64,000 bases of DNA from Granulosicoccus sp047634635 (GTDB lineage: Bacteria > Pseudomonadota > Gammaproteobacteria > Granulosicoccales > Granulosicoccaceae), in NCBI GenBank assembly GCA_047634635.1, contig JBLIIE010000001.1:45357-109356 (forward strand), given 5' to 3'. Below are positions 45,737-55,046 of this stretch, in pieces; the first letter of the stretch is position 1, and each line of letters begins with the position of its first letter. The notes below the pieces were generated by a model, which ran no database searches, was not told the DNA's origin, and saw nothing but the letters and a program-made list of their open reading frames with translations. A program made the position numbers and the translations under genes.

Positions 45737-46777
45737 CTAAGCCTCTGCTTTTTCTTTCGGCTTTTTTTCATCTTCTTTGTCAGTTGGCTTGGTCAATAGC
45801 ATTTCGCGCAACTTAACGTCGATTTCGTTAGCCATCTCCGGGAATTTGAGCATGTGCTGACGAACATTCTCTTTGCCCTGACCAATTCTGTCGCCATTGT
45901 AGCTATACCAGGCACCCGCCTTATCGACTAAGCCGTTTTGCACACCCAAATCAATAAGTTCACCTTCTCTCGACACACCTTCACCATAGAGAATTTCGAA
46001 TTCTGTTTGCTTGAACGGAGGCGCCATTTTGTTCTTGACGACTTTGACCCGAGTTTCGTTTCCAACGATTTCATCGCCACGCTTGATAGCGCCAATTCGT
46101 CGAATATCCAATCTTACGGAGCAGTAGAATTTAAGCGCATTACCACCTGATGTGGTTTCTGGGCTGCCAAACATAACGCCGATTTTCATACGAATCTGGT
46201 TGATAAAAATAACCAAAGTATTTGTGCGTTTGATACTACCCGTTAGCTTTCTGAGAGCCTGTGACATGAGTCGTGCCTGCAAACCCACGTGTGAATCACC
46301 CATGTCACCTTCGATCTCAGCCTTAGGTGTTAACGCAGCCACTGAATCCACTACGATGATATCAACGGCACTCGAGCGCACCAACATATCAACGATTTCC
46401 AGGGCCTGATCGCCCGTGTCAGGCTGGGAAATAAGCAATTCATCGACATCAACACCCAGTTTACGGGCGTAGGTAGGATCTAATGCATGCTCGGCATCAA
46501 CAAAAGCTGCAGTACCACCGGCTTTCTGGCACTCTGCAATAACCTGCAGAGTCATCGTGGTTTTTCCGGATGACTCCGGGCCATATATTTCAACAACCCG
46601 CCCACGAGGCAGACCGCCTATGCCTAATGCCAAATCGAGGCCAAGCGAGCCGGTAGAGATGACATCAATGTCACGGTTGACGCTGGTGTCACCCATACGC
46701 ATGATAGTTCCCTTGCCAAATTGCTTATCAATTTGACCAAGAGCCGCCGCTAACGCTTTTTTCTTGTTGTCGTCCAA
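45737..46777 (-). CDS. recA: Recombinase RecA
   Basis: A 346-residue recombinase for homologous recombination and SOS induction. Walker A is GPESSGKTT; KIGVMFGSPETTSGGNALKFY is loop 2. I start it at the TTG at 46777 (LDDNKKKALAAALGQIDKQFGKG), as this gives the normal N-terminus and has GGAG eight bases upstream. The frame extends to an ATG at 46825, but those extra 16 residues are not RecA-like. A LexA-box-like site lies upstream. Confidence 0.95.
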   Translation of the reverse strand: MDDNKKKALAAALGQIDKQFGKGTIMRMGDTSVNRDIDVISTGSLGLDLALGIGGLPRGRVVEIYGPESSGKTTMTLQVIAECQKAGGTAAFVDAEHALDPTYARKLGVDVDELLISQPDTGDQALEIVDMLVRSSAVDIIVVDSVAALTPKAEIEGDMGDSHVGLQARLMSQALRKLTGSIKRTNTLVIFINQIRMKIGVMFGSPETTSGGNALKFYCSVRLDIRRIGAIKRGDEIVGNETRVKVVKNKMAPPFKQTEFEILYGEGVSREGELIDLGVQNGLVDKAGAWYSYNGDRIGQGKENVRQHMLKFPEMANEIDVKLREMLLTKPTDKEDEKKPKEKAEA

Positions 46778-46887
46778 TGGTTTTCTCCGTTCAATCAGGT
46801 TGCGGTGCTGCCTATCCTTAGGCATACCACCGTAGGGGAGATTATTTCACATCAGCACAACGTTTTGGACGATTTTAGCAAAATATA

Positions 46888-46903
46888 CTGTAAATATTTT
46901 CAG
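46888..46903. promoter_or_regulatory. LexA (SOS) box-like site before recA
   Basis: On the recA strand it reads CTGAAAATATTTACAG, one base from the gammaproteobacterial CTGT-N8-ACAG pattern with a correct A/T-rich core. It lies 111 bp before the recA start, overlapping the end of the preceding gene. Control by LexA is inferred from family knowledge. Confidence 0.75.
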
Positions 46904-47250
46904 CTACTGAATTGAGCCTTGCAATCGTCATAGCTGCCAGGATCTACTGCATCGAGCTCTAAGCACAGTCCATCCACTTCATTTTCGAGCTGCTCGCGTC
47001 GTGCATCTTGCTCCGCCAGTGCCTCTTGCACTTCACGCGCTTTAGCCGCAGTTTCATCGCGATTGGATATCGCCTCTTCCAGAGCCGCCTTCTGCTCCTG
47101 GATATACTGAGCAAGCTCCTCAACATTCATCTCTTTTTGCTGGGCCAAAGCATTACCCGAGGAGAATGTCGCGCAGGCAAATAAAGTCGCTACCAAAACC
47201 GAGCGCAAGGTTAAATAAATTATTTTCATTACCGATATAGCCGTATTCAT
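46900..47250 (-). CDS. Secreted coiled-coil protein of unknown function
   Basis: A 116-residue protein with a signal peptide (hydrophobic residues 14-33, cut after NALA-Q), then a long heptad-like alpha-helix rich in Glu, Gln, Ala and Arg (about residues 42-92), and two cysteines (GLCLEL and YDDCKAQ) likely to form a disulphide in the periplasm. The start overlaps the cinA stop in an ATGA, so it is translated with cinA. I do not recognise the family; it could be an envelope factor like small coiled-coil periplasmic proteins. The normal cinA-recA order is interrupted by it. Confidence 0.7.
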   Translation of the reverse strand: MNTAISVMKIIYLTLRSVLVATLFACATFSSGNALAQQKEMNVEELAQYIQEQKAALEEAISNRDETAAKAREVQEALAEQDARREQLENEVDGLCLELDAVDPGSYDDCKAQFSS

Positions 47251-47777
47251 TCCAACCGTTGGATACTACCATGCAAGGCCCTTACCACCGCCTGCATTCG
47301 CACCTCACTACGCTGCCCGGAAAACAGAAAGTGTTGCGCTTCAACCGATTCACCCCACGCCCAGGCTAACCACACGGTGCCGACTGGCTTTTGGGCAGAA
47401 CCACCACCCGGCCCGGCTACACCACTGACCGAAACAGCAATATCCGCCCCACTGGCTCGTAGTGCGCCAGAAGCCATCGCCAGCACGCAGGCCTCACTCA
47501 CTGCACCGTGCTGATCAAAAATGTATGACGGCACACCTAACAAATTTTGTTTCGCCCGGTTTGAATAGGTAACCACCCCCTGCTCAAACCAACAGGAGCT
47601 TCCCGACACATCTGTCATGGCACCTGCAATAAGGCCACCCGTGCACGATTCTGCTGTTGTGATTCGCCAATCACGTGATATCAGCAGTTGCCCAAGTTGC
47701 GTGACAAGTTCATCAATTTTCTCAGATTGCACAGGCTGCTGGCGAGCTGTGACCGAGCCATCGTCAACGCTACTCAT
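47247..47777 (-). CDS. pncC: Nicotinamide-nucleotide amidase (CinA C-terminal domain protein)
   Basis: About 176 residues; only the C-terminal domain of CinA is present, as in PncC. TTAESCTGGLIAGAMTDVSGSS, GVVTYSNRAK and VSGVAGPGGGSAQKPVGTVWLAW are diagnostic. It deamidates nicotinamide mononucleotide in NAD recycling. The start may be the ATG at 47777 (a GAGA precedes) or at 47810. It is divergent from mutS with about 70 bp between them and heads the recA-side operon. Confidence 0.9.
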   Translation of the reverse strand: MSSVDDGSVTARQQPVQSEKIDELVTQLGQLLISRDWRITTAESCTGGLIAGAMTDVSGSSCWFEQGVVTYSNRAKQNLLGVPSYIFDQHGAVSEACVLAMASGALRASGADIAVSVSGVAGPGGGSAQKPVGTVWLAWAWGESVEAQHFLFSGQRSEVRMQAVVRALHGSIQRLE

Positions 47778-47848
47778 ATGCAGTTCTCGTTTCTTATTAA
47801 TCACAGTCATGCAAGGATAAGTTTAAAAGTCTGCGTACACTATGCACC

Positions 47849-50572
47849 ATGGCGACCAGCACCCACACACCGATGATGCAACAGTACCTTGGCATCAAGG
47901 CTAAGCATCAAGATTCCCTGCTCTTTTACAGAATGGGTGATTTCTATGAGCTGTTTTTTGACGACGCTAAAAAAGCCAGTCAGATTCTAAACATTACGTT
48001 AACTGCTCGCGGTAAAAGTTCTGGCGAGCCCATACCCATGGCTGGCATCCCCTATCATGCGGCCGATAACTACTTGGGCCGACTGGTCAAAGAAGGATTG
48101 TCGGTTGCTATCTGCGAGCAGACCGGCGAGGTAACCAACAAGGGCCCTGTCACCCGTGAAGTGGTCCGAGTCATAACCCCTGGCACCCTGACAGAGGAAA
48201 CCTTGCTGGCGGCAAATGATGTTGCATTACTCGTTTGCGTCAGTGAGGCCAAGGAAGGTTACGGTATCGCAGCCTTGGATGTTGCCGCCGGAGATCTTGC
48301 TGTTACGCAAGTGGCAGATCTACCAGGCTTACATGCCGAATTGGCTCGATTGAATCCAGCTGAGCTGCTACTTGCAGAAGACAGCCGGCTAAACACTGAA
48401 TTAGCGGACTTTCCGCGCCGCCTTCGTGCGCCGTGGCTATTCGATATAGCAGCCTGCCGCCAACTGCTGCACGAGCACTTCAATGTCCGGAATCTTGAAG
48501 CCTTCGGTTGCGAAAACGAGCCTCTGGCCATCAGTGCTGCTGCAGTCTGCCTAGGCTATGCCAGGGAAACCCAACTGAATGCACTCAAGCAGATATCCAA
48601 TCTCAGAATGGAAAATACGGCTGATACCATCGTGCTCGATCCGGGTACTCGCCGCCATCTGGAATTAGTAGAAAACGCCCGTCAGCAATCACAACACACG
48701 CTAGTAGGCGTTATTGACCGGACCGCCAATCCCATGGGCGCTCGTAAGCTTCGCGCATGGCTGCAACAACCACTTCGTAATCGCGGGGCTATCGAACAAC
48801 GGCAAAATCGAGTCGCTGTATTGATGAACCATTCAATCTGTAATGATGTGGCTCAGGTACTTGCCAGCATTTACGATATCGAGCGTATTCTGACGCGTAT
48901 TTTGCTCCGGAGTGTGCAGCCAAGGGAATTGGAACGACTACGTACGAGTCTAGAAAGACTCCCGCAACTGAGCGAATATTTAAGCACCGCCGACTCAGCT
49001 CCCGGGGCCTTAGCTGCATTGTCTGATATGCTCGAAGTACTCAATCAACAGTTTAAATCAGCTCCGTTACTTAAAGCAGCTGTCATGGAAAATCCTCCTG
49101 TTGTTCTAAGAGATGGAGGAGTCATTGCCGATGGCTACGATGCAGAACTGGATGAACTGCGAGGATTGAGTAACAATGCTAGCGACTTTTTGTCACAACT
49201 AGAACGGCGAGAAAAAGAAAGCACCGGGATAGCCTCTCTCAAGGTTGGTTACAATCGTGTTCACGGATTTTATATAGAGACAAATCGTCAGACAACTGCG
49301 CCTGCACATTACATTCGGCGCCAAACCCTGAAGAGCACAGAACGCTACATTACGCCTGAACTCAAAGAGCACGAGGACAAGGTACTAAGTTCGCGTGAAA
49401 AAGCTCTGGCTCGCGAACGCCTACTCTACTCACAGCTACTCGACGCGTTACAACCTGAATTACCCATTCTCAGATACGTAGCTCAAATTCTCGGACAACT
49501 GGATGTCCTCAATAGCTTTGCGCGAATCGCCTTAGAGAATCAATGGTGTCGCCCTCTGTTGAATGATGAGCCCGGTCTTGCGATAGAAGATGGACGGCAC
49601 CCGGTTATCGAAGCGCTCATTGATGAGCCGTTTGTCGCCAATCCTACCCATATGGATGACAAACGCCGGATGCTGCTTATCACCGGCCCCAACATGGGTG
49701 GTAAATCAACATTCATGCGTCAAACAGCACTCATTGCGCTGTTGGCCCATACCGGAAGTCACGTGCCAGCAAGCGCTGCGACTATCGGGCCCATTGATCG
49801 AATATTTACGCGAATTGGTGCATCTGATGACCTGGCGAGAGGTCAATCCACCTTTATGGTGGAAATGACCGAGGCTGCACACATTTTACGAAACGCTACC
49901 GAGAACAGCCTTGTGCTGATGGATGAAGTCGGTCGTGGCACCAGCACCTACGACGGATTATCTTTAGCCTGGGCCTGTGCCGAACATCTGGCTGTGAACA
50001 ACCGAGCGCTGTGCCTCTTTGCAACACACTATTTTGAGCTGACTGCGATGGCGAATTTACACTCAACCGTCGAAAACGTTCATCTTGATGCTGTGGAGCA
50101 CGAAGGCAGGATCATTTTCATGCACCGAATTAAAACTGGCGCTACAGACAGAAGTTACGGCTTGCAGGTAGCGCAGCTGGCAGGCCTTCCCGATGCAGCC
50201 CTATCTTATGCGCGCGATAGACTCGCCATGCTCGAGACTCGAACGCCGGACGAGCCTGTTAAAAAAACTGAGTTGGCGTCAATATCAGTTGTATCGGAAC
50301 AGGCAAACGCAGCCGTATCGAACTCTGAAAATTTGGCAAAACAGGGCGGTGAAATTTCAGATCCATCCATGCAAAACACCTTAGTAGTCCCCACTATTTC
50401 CGAGAATACCAGACCCGCGTCGCACCAAATTAGAGCAACACCGCCACAACTAGATCTGTTTGCACGAAACGAGGCATTAGTAGAATATCTCGACGAATTG
50501 GACTTAGATAGCATTTCCGCACGCCAGGCCCTGCAGCACTTGTACAATATGACAGACCTGTTAACTGCTTAA
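47849..50572 (+). CDS. mutS: DNA mismatch repair protein MutS
   Basis: A 907-residue protein. The mismatch-binding FYEL motif (MGDFYELFFDDA), the connector and lever domains, Walker A GPNMGGKST and MDEVGRGTSTYDG are all present, with a C-terminal dimerisation helix. About 50 residues longer than E. coli MutS because of a low-complexity insert at roughly residues 800-855. It recognises mispaired DNA and recruits MutL. Confidence 0.97.
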   Translation: MATSTHTPMMQQYLGIKAKHQDSLLFYRMGDFYELFFDDAKKASQILNITLTARGKSSGEPIPMAGIPYHAADNYLGRLVKEGLSVAICEQTGEVTNKGPVTREVVRVITPGTLTEETLLAANDVALLVCVSEAKEGYGIAALDVAAGDLAVTQVADLPGLHAELARLNPAELLLAEDSRLNTELADFPRRLRAPWLFDIAACRQLLHEHFNVRNLEAFGCENEPLAISAAAVCLGYARETQLNALKQISNLRMENTADTIVLDPGTRRHLELVENARQQSQHTLVGVIDRTANPMGARKLRAWLQQPLRNRGAIEQRQNRVAVLMNHSICNDVAQVLASIYDIERILTRILLRSVQPRELERLRTSLERLPQLSEYLSTADSAPGALAALSDMLEVLNQQFKSAPLLKAAVMENPPVVLRDGGVIADGYDAELDELRGLSNNASDFLSQLERREKESTGIASLKVGYNRVHGFYIETNRQTTAPAHYIRRQTLKSTERYITPELKEHEDKVLSSREKALARERLLYSQLLDALQPELPILRYVAQILGQLDVLNSFARIALENQWCRPLLNDEPGLAIEDGRHPVIEALIDEPFVANPTHMDDKRRMLLITGPNMGGKSTFMRQTALIALLAHTGSHVPASAATIGPIDRIFTRIGASDDLARGQSTFMVEMTEAAHILRNATENSLVLMDEVGRGTSTYDGLSLAWACAEHLAVNNRALCLFATHYFELTAMANLHSTVENVHLDAVEHEGRIIFMHRIKTGATDRSYGLQVAQLAGLPDAALSYARDRLAMLETRTPDEPVKKTELASISVVSEQANAAVSNSENLAKQGGEISDPSMQNTLVVPTISENTRPASHQIRATPPQLDLFARNEALVEYLDELDLDSISARQALQHLYNMTDLLTA

Positions 50573-50630
50573 CAGCCTTCTTGAGAGCCCGTTAATGGCA
50601 CCCCCAACCTGACCATGCTACTTTAAGATA

Positions 50631-51491
50631 ATGACAACTTTTTCAAGGGCAGGCCTCATCGTCAAGAACAACGATGAGAGCGTTGCCAACACCCTAAATG
50701 ATGTAATTACTTGCCTTGAGGGTCTGAACCTTGAGGTCTTGCTGCATGAGAGTACTGGTGACCTCATAAGCGACAAACCCAAGGTTTCAATCGATGAGAT
50801 AGCAACCAACTGTGATCTTGCGGTCGTCATAGGCGGAGATGGGACCTTATTGAGTGCTGCCCGATCATTGGTTGACCACCATGTTCCTTTAGTGGGAATC
50901 AATAGAGGACGCCTAGGATTTCTAGTAGACGTATCACCAGCCAACGAACTCGACGAACTCAAACAGATCGTCATGGGCCAATATATCGAGGAAAATCGCG
51001 CCCTGCTGCAAACAAGAGTTCTGCGCGATGGCGAATGTATTGCCAGCTCGTACGCCTTCAACGATACTGTTTTGCGGGTCAAGGATCTTTTGCAGATCAT
51101 GGATTTTGACATCATCATCGATGACGTGCTGGTTACCCACCAGCGTGCAGACGGTATAGTTGTCGCGACACCATCGGGCAGTACGGCGTACTCGCTGTCT
51201 AATGGAGGCCCTATCGTTGGCCCCACAATAGACGCCTTGATCGTGCAACCCATCTGTCCACACACATTAACCAGCCGGCCCTTGATGGTTGATGCGTCGT
51301 CAACCATTCGTGTGCATCTTTGGGACGACAGTGTCGCCAATGCCCAGGTAGTATGTGATGGACAAATATACATGGACGCCATGCTCGGCGACATGATAGA
51401 AATCAAGCGTAACGAGAATCGGGTAAGGTTGCTTCATCCAGAAAACTACGATTACCACCGAATACTGCGCGAGAAACTAAATTGGGGCTGA
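50631..51491 (+). CDS. nadK: NAD kinase
   Basis: A 286-residue kinase that makes NADP from NAD. GGDGTLLSAAR is the GGDGT site and TPSGSTAYSLSNGGPIV the conserved NAD-binding region. It starts 58 bp after mutS and is followed closely by recN, the usual nadK-recN pair. Confidence 0.96.
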   Translation: MTTFSRAGLIVKNNDESVANTLNDVITCLEGLNLEVLLHESTGDLISDKPKVSIDEIATNCDLAVVIGGDGTLLSAARSLVDHHVPLVGINRGRLGFLVDVSPANELDELKQIVMGQYIEENRALLQTRVLRDGECIASSYAFNDTVLRVKDLLQIMDFDIIIDDVLVTHQRADGIVVATPSGSTAYSLSNGGPIVGPTIDALIVQPICPHTLTSRPLMVDASSTIRVHLWDDSVANAQVVCDGQIYMDAMLGDMIEIKRNENRVRLLHPENYDYHRILREKLNWG

Positions 51492-51501
51492 GGATCTTTT
51501 G

Positions 51502-53190
51502 GTGCTGACGCATCTTCACATAAAGCATTTCGCAATAATAGATTCCTCAGAGCTTGAACTGCACTCAGGTATGACGGCACTTACCGGCGAGACAGGTGCC
51601 GGTAAATCCATCATGTTAGATGCGCTCGGGCTTGTACTTGGCGCTCGAGCCAGCTCAGACAGTATTCAACAAGGTGCCAAGCGCGCTGATATTAGTGCGA
51701 CATTCTCTCTCGAGCTAATGCCAGAAGTACATCAGTGGCTGGTCCATCATGAATTGGATAACAGCGATGTCGATATAAGTACTTCAGGCGATTGCCTGGT
51801 GCGAAGAACCCTGGATACGAGCGGTAAATCCCGAGCCACTATTAACGATATACCGGTGTCTGTTCAAACACTTCGAAGCCTGGGTCAGCAGCTTGTGGCA
51901 ATTCATGGGCAGCATGCCTACCAAACCATGACAAAACCTGCTGATCAGCGACACTTGCTTGATAACTTCGCTGGTGGTAAGCAACTGGATAATGTTAAAC
52001 AGGCGTTCGGTGCATGGCGACAAGCCCATGATGCTCTTGCGAACAGCGAGAATGATGCGCACGCGAAAACACAACGTCTCGACTTGCTGAGTTTTCAATT
52101 GCAGGAATTTGATGAATTGGACATTGGCGCCACATCCATTGCTGATATTGAATCAGAACATCGTTGGCGGGCAAGCAGTGAGCGCATTTTAAGCCTCAGT
52201 CAAGATACTCTGCAGGCTATCGATGACAAGGCCTACCCTGCGCTAATGGAAGCCATGCCTCATATCAAAGAGCTTGTCCAGATTGATGAACGCTTGCGCG
52301 AAGCGCTGGATCTTATCGAATCTGCATCAATACAGATAGCGGAAACGACTCAACTCGTTAGTGCATCCATTTCACGGCTCGAGCATGATGATAACCGGCT
52401 GGTCTGGCTGGATCAGAAACTCGCTGCGCTGCATCGCTTGGCAAAAAAACATCAATGTGATATGCAGCAATTACCCGATAAGGAACTTTCCCTGCGTGAT
52501 GAGTACGATGCGCTCACCGCCCCCGAGCATGACACTGAAAAACTACAGCAGGAATGTGAAGCTCTACGTTCAACCTACGATACAACGGCCACAAAGCTCA
52601 GCCGTCATAGAAAGACTTGTGCAAAAAAACTGTGCAAAAAAATCACTTTGGCCATGCAAGGTCTAAATATGTCTGGTGGCGCCTTTGATATTGAGATCCT
52701 ATCTGATGCCGTTCTCCCACAGGTATTCGGTGCTGATTCAATAACCTTCCTGGTAAGTCCTAATCCCGGTGTAGAACCTGCCGCGCTCTCGAAAATAGCA
52801 TCTGGAGGTGAACTTTCCCGAATTAGCTTGTGTATACAACTGGCCACTTTGGATACGCGCTCAGTACCTACATTAATTTTTGACGAGGTAGACTCAGGCG
52901 TCGGCGGCGCCGTGGCTGAAAAGGTTGGGCAGTTGCTCCGCACTGTCGGCACGAATGCACAAGTGCTGTGCGTGACTCACCTGCCTCAGGTCGCCTCCCA
53001 GGCGCACAACCACCTTCTCATTAGTAAATCAGTGGAGAAAGGTAAAACCAGAACATCGGTCAAACCTTTGGATAAAAAACAGACACGAGATGAAATCGCA
53101 AGGATGCTTGGTGGATCGAAAATCACCGCTAAAACGCGTCAACATGCTCAGGAGATGCTGGATTCCGCGGTGTCTGCGTCAGCGTCGTGA
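51502..53190 (+). CDS. recN: DNA repair protein RecN
   Basis: About 562 residues. Structural-maintenance-like ATPase with Walker A GETGAGKSIMLDALGL, a central coiled coil, signature region ASGGELSRI and Walker B LIFDEVDSGVGG. It acts in double-strand-break repair. The GTG at 51502 has AGGA seven bases upstream and is preferred to the TTG before it. Its last 43 bp overlap the end of the convergent fur gene. Confidence 0.95.
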   Translation: MLTHLHIKHFAIIDSSELELHSGMTALTGETGAGKSIMLDALGLVLGARASSDSIQQGAKRADISATFSLELMPEVHQWLVHHELDNSDVDISTSGDCLVRRTLDTSGKSRATINDIPVSVQTLRSLGQQLVAIHGQHAYQTMTKPADQRHLLDNFAGGKQLDNVKQAFGAWRQAHDALANSENDAHAKTQRLDLLSFQLQEFDELDIGATSIADIESEHRWRASSERILSLSQDTLQAIDDKAYPALMEAMPHIKELVQIDERLREALDLIESASIQIAETTQLVSASISRLEHDDNRLVWLDQKLAALHRLAKKHQCDMQQLPDKELSLRDEYDALTAPEHDTEKLQQECEALRSTYDTTATKLSRHRKTCAKKLCKKITLAMQGLNMSGGAFDIEILSDAVLPQVFGADSITFLVSPNPGVEPAALSKIASGGELSRISLCIQLATLDTRSVPTLIFDEVDSGVGGAVAEKVGQLLRTVGTNAQVLCVTHLPQVASQAHNHLLISKSVEKGKTRTSVKPLDKKQTRDEIARMLGGSKITAKTRQHAQEMLDSAVSASAS

Positions 53191-53597
53191 TATTCACCGT
53201 ACAAAATTATCTTGTGATCAGTGAGAGAGTAGCCGAGCTCGGCCGCAATCTCTGCTAACCGCTTTTCGATTTGCTCATCCTTGAATTCAGACACTTTGCC
53301 TGATTTAACACACACAATATGATCGTGGTTATCGCCGGTGTCGAGCTCGAAAATAGCTTGCCCGCCATCGAAATGGTGCCGAGTCACCAGACCTGCGGCT
53401 TCAAACTGCGTCAAAACGCGATACACGGTAGCCAGGCCAACATCACTGCTCTGGTTCAGAAGCGCTTTGTAAACATCTTCCGCGCTAAGGTGATGTTGTT
53501 CGGCACGCTCCAGAATCTCTAGTATATTAAGACGTGGCAGCGTGACCTTCAGACCAGCCTTGCGTAAATCTCTCGAAATGGTCAGATTATCTGTCAT
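53148..53597 (-). CDS. fur: Ferric uptake regulator Fur
   Basis: A 149-residue iron-dependent repressor from the ATG at 53597 (MTDNLTISRDLRKAGLKVTLPR). Winged helix LSAEDVYKALL and GLATVYRVLTQFEAAGLV; metal sites HHFDGG and NHDHIVC. The usual structural CxxC is reduced to CVKS, as in some other Fur proteins. It likely controls the iron transporter at 11245. The frame extends upstream to 53672, but that part lacks Fur similarity. Its 3' end overlaps recN. Confidence 0.95.
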   Translation of the reverse strand: MTDNLTISRDLRKAGLKVTLPRLNILEILERAEQHHLSAEDVYKALLNQSSDVGLATVYRVLTQFEAAGLVTRHHFDGGQAIFELDTGDNHDHIVCVKSGKVSEFKDEQIEKRLAEIAAELGYSLTDHKIILYGEYHDADADTAESSIS

Positions 53598-53815
53598 TGT
53601 GTGTCCGTTGCGGTTGAATTCAGCATCTGGATCGCGCGAAGTAGTATACGACAATCTCCTCAACTTTCTCATGGACTTTTATTATGCGCCTCGCTCTAAG
53701 GGCTCGTGAAGTAATAACCTCGCCTTTTCAGCCGCCCATGCATCCCGCCCCGCGGCGTTGTTTGGCGGTTGAATGGCCAACCATTCGCCCTTCTCAGGCC
53801 TTGCTGGACAGGCGC

Positions 53816-54220
53816 TTGGACAACCGGAAATTCAACCTTATTATTTCACGAACCCTTAGCTTGATTATTGTGCTGATGCTATCAGCCTGCGGCGGTAATC
53901 CTGCTTGGCTTCCAAGAGCACATAAAATCACGATTCAGCAGGGAAACCTAATCAATGAGACACAATTGGCGCGAGTTGAGGTGGGTATGAATAGGGAATT
54001 GGTTAGAAATCTCATTGGCACACCAGTGATTGACAGCCCATTTAAAGAGAACCGCTGGGACTATCTTTATACCCAAGGGCCGGCGGGCTCATCGATCAAA
54101 GCACGCCGAGTGTCCATAACTTTCGACGCCAATATCGTTGCTAAGATAGAAAACAACAAAGATACGGAATCAGGTGTTCTTCCCGAGAAGAAATATTGGT
54201 GGGAAAGGAATTCCAACTAA
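53816..54220 (+). CDS. bamE: Outer membrane assembly lipoprotein BamE (SmpA)
   Basis: A small lipoprotein of the beta-barrel assembly machine. Lipobox LMLSAC; the domain has INETQLARVEVGMNRELVRNLIGTPVIDSPF and WDYLYT. The start is uncertain: the open frame begins at 53684, but the TTG at 53816 gives the best signal peptide, about 135 residues in all. It is divergent from fur, as in most Gammaproteobacteria. Confidence 0.88.
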   Translation: MDNRKFNLIISRTLSLIIVLMLSACGGNPAWLPRAHKITIQQGNLINETQLARVEVGMNRELVRNLIGTPVIDSPFKENRWDYLYTQGPAGSSIKARRVSITFDANIVAKIENNKDTESGVLPEKKYWWERNSN

Positions 54221-54261
54221 GCGAAATCGAACTGACTAGGAGCCTGCGTGACCTAGGCCCG

Positions 54262-54555
54262 CTATTGTGAATTTTTCTTACGATTAGCGCGTTGCCGTCG
54301 CCATTCTTTGGGGTCTTGCAACAAAGGTCGGTAGATTTCCACTCTATCTCCATCACTAAGAAGAAAGCTGTCATCTTCGACTTCCCCGTAAATACCTAGC
54401 GGGGCTGTAGCAGGATTAATTTCTGAGTTATCGCCTGGCAATAATCCTCTTTCAAACGACGCTTCCACAGCCTGCCTAATCGTCGTCCCCTCGGGCATCG
54501 AGAGATTAACCAGGTATTGCCTATCCTGAAATGCCAGTACCACCTCAATATTCAT
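54262..54555 (-). CDS. RnfH family protein (UPF0125, RatB)
   Basis: A 97-residue ubiquitin-like small protein. The ATG at 54555 gives the family start MNIEVVLAFQDRQYLV; a GTG at 54573 that overlaps the ratA stop would add six residues. PEGTTIRQAVEAS and GDRVEIYRPLLQDPKEWRR are family sequences. Function not established; nearly always adjacent to ratA. Confidence 0.9.
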   Translation of the reverse strand: MNIEVVLAFQDRQYLVNLSMPEGTTIRQAVEASFERGLLPGDNSEINPATAPLGIYGEVEDDSFLLSDGDRVEIYRPLLQDPKEWRRQRANRKKNSQ

Positions 54556-54572
54556 AGCTCGTGGCCCAGCCA

Positions 54573-55001
54573 CTAATAGACCGTTGAGGCACGTTTGACG
54601 AACGCTGCCACCATGCTATCGCATATTTTTATAAAAGCGGGCCCAAGCAGCGCCCCAAGAATCCTGCTCTGGAATTCAAAATCCATGGATAGCTCAACTT
54701 GGCAGGCAGTGTCATCTATCGCCTTAAAAGTCCAAACCCCGCCAAAACGTTTAAATGGGCCACTAACTAGCGACATATGAACAGATTCGTCAGCTTTAAG
54801 GGTATTGCGGGTAGTGAAGCTTACACCTTTCATACGCCGATCCACGGAGACTGAGGCCACTTGATGAATATCAGATTGTTCGAGTATTTTTGTACTGTCA
54901 CACCACGGCAAAAATTGTGAATAAGACTCGATATCACACACAAGAGAGTACATCTGAGCAGCAGAATAATTGACTAAAGCCGAACGAGCGATAGATGGCA
55001 T
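54573..55001 (-). CDS. ratA: RatA-type START/SRPBCC domain protein
   Basis: A 142-residue Coq10/START-like protein. The ATG at 55001 gives MPSIARSALVNYSAAQMYSLVCDIESYSQFLPWC, the normal family start; the frame runs on to 55202 but that would overlap smpB and lacks similarity. Proposed roles are inhibition of 70S assembly or ubiquinone binding. Divergent from smpB in the usual arrangement. Confidence 0.93.
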   Translation of the reverse strand: MPSIARSALVNYSAAQMYSLVCDIESYSQFLPWCDSTKILEQSDIHQVASVSVDRRMKGVSFTTRNTLKADESVHMSLVSGPFKRFGGVWTFKAIDDTACQVELSMDFEFQSRILGALLGPAFIKICDSMVAAFVKRASTVY

Positions 55002-55046
55002 AGGATGTTTGGACCTGCGATGCGGCTGTAGCCGTATAATGTCAGC

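Noticed and set aside
50618..51406. Long 262-codon frame antisense to nadK
   Set aside because: Covered by a complete nadK on the other strand with all motifs; the antisense product is Ser/Thr/Arg-rich without a domain.
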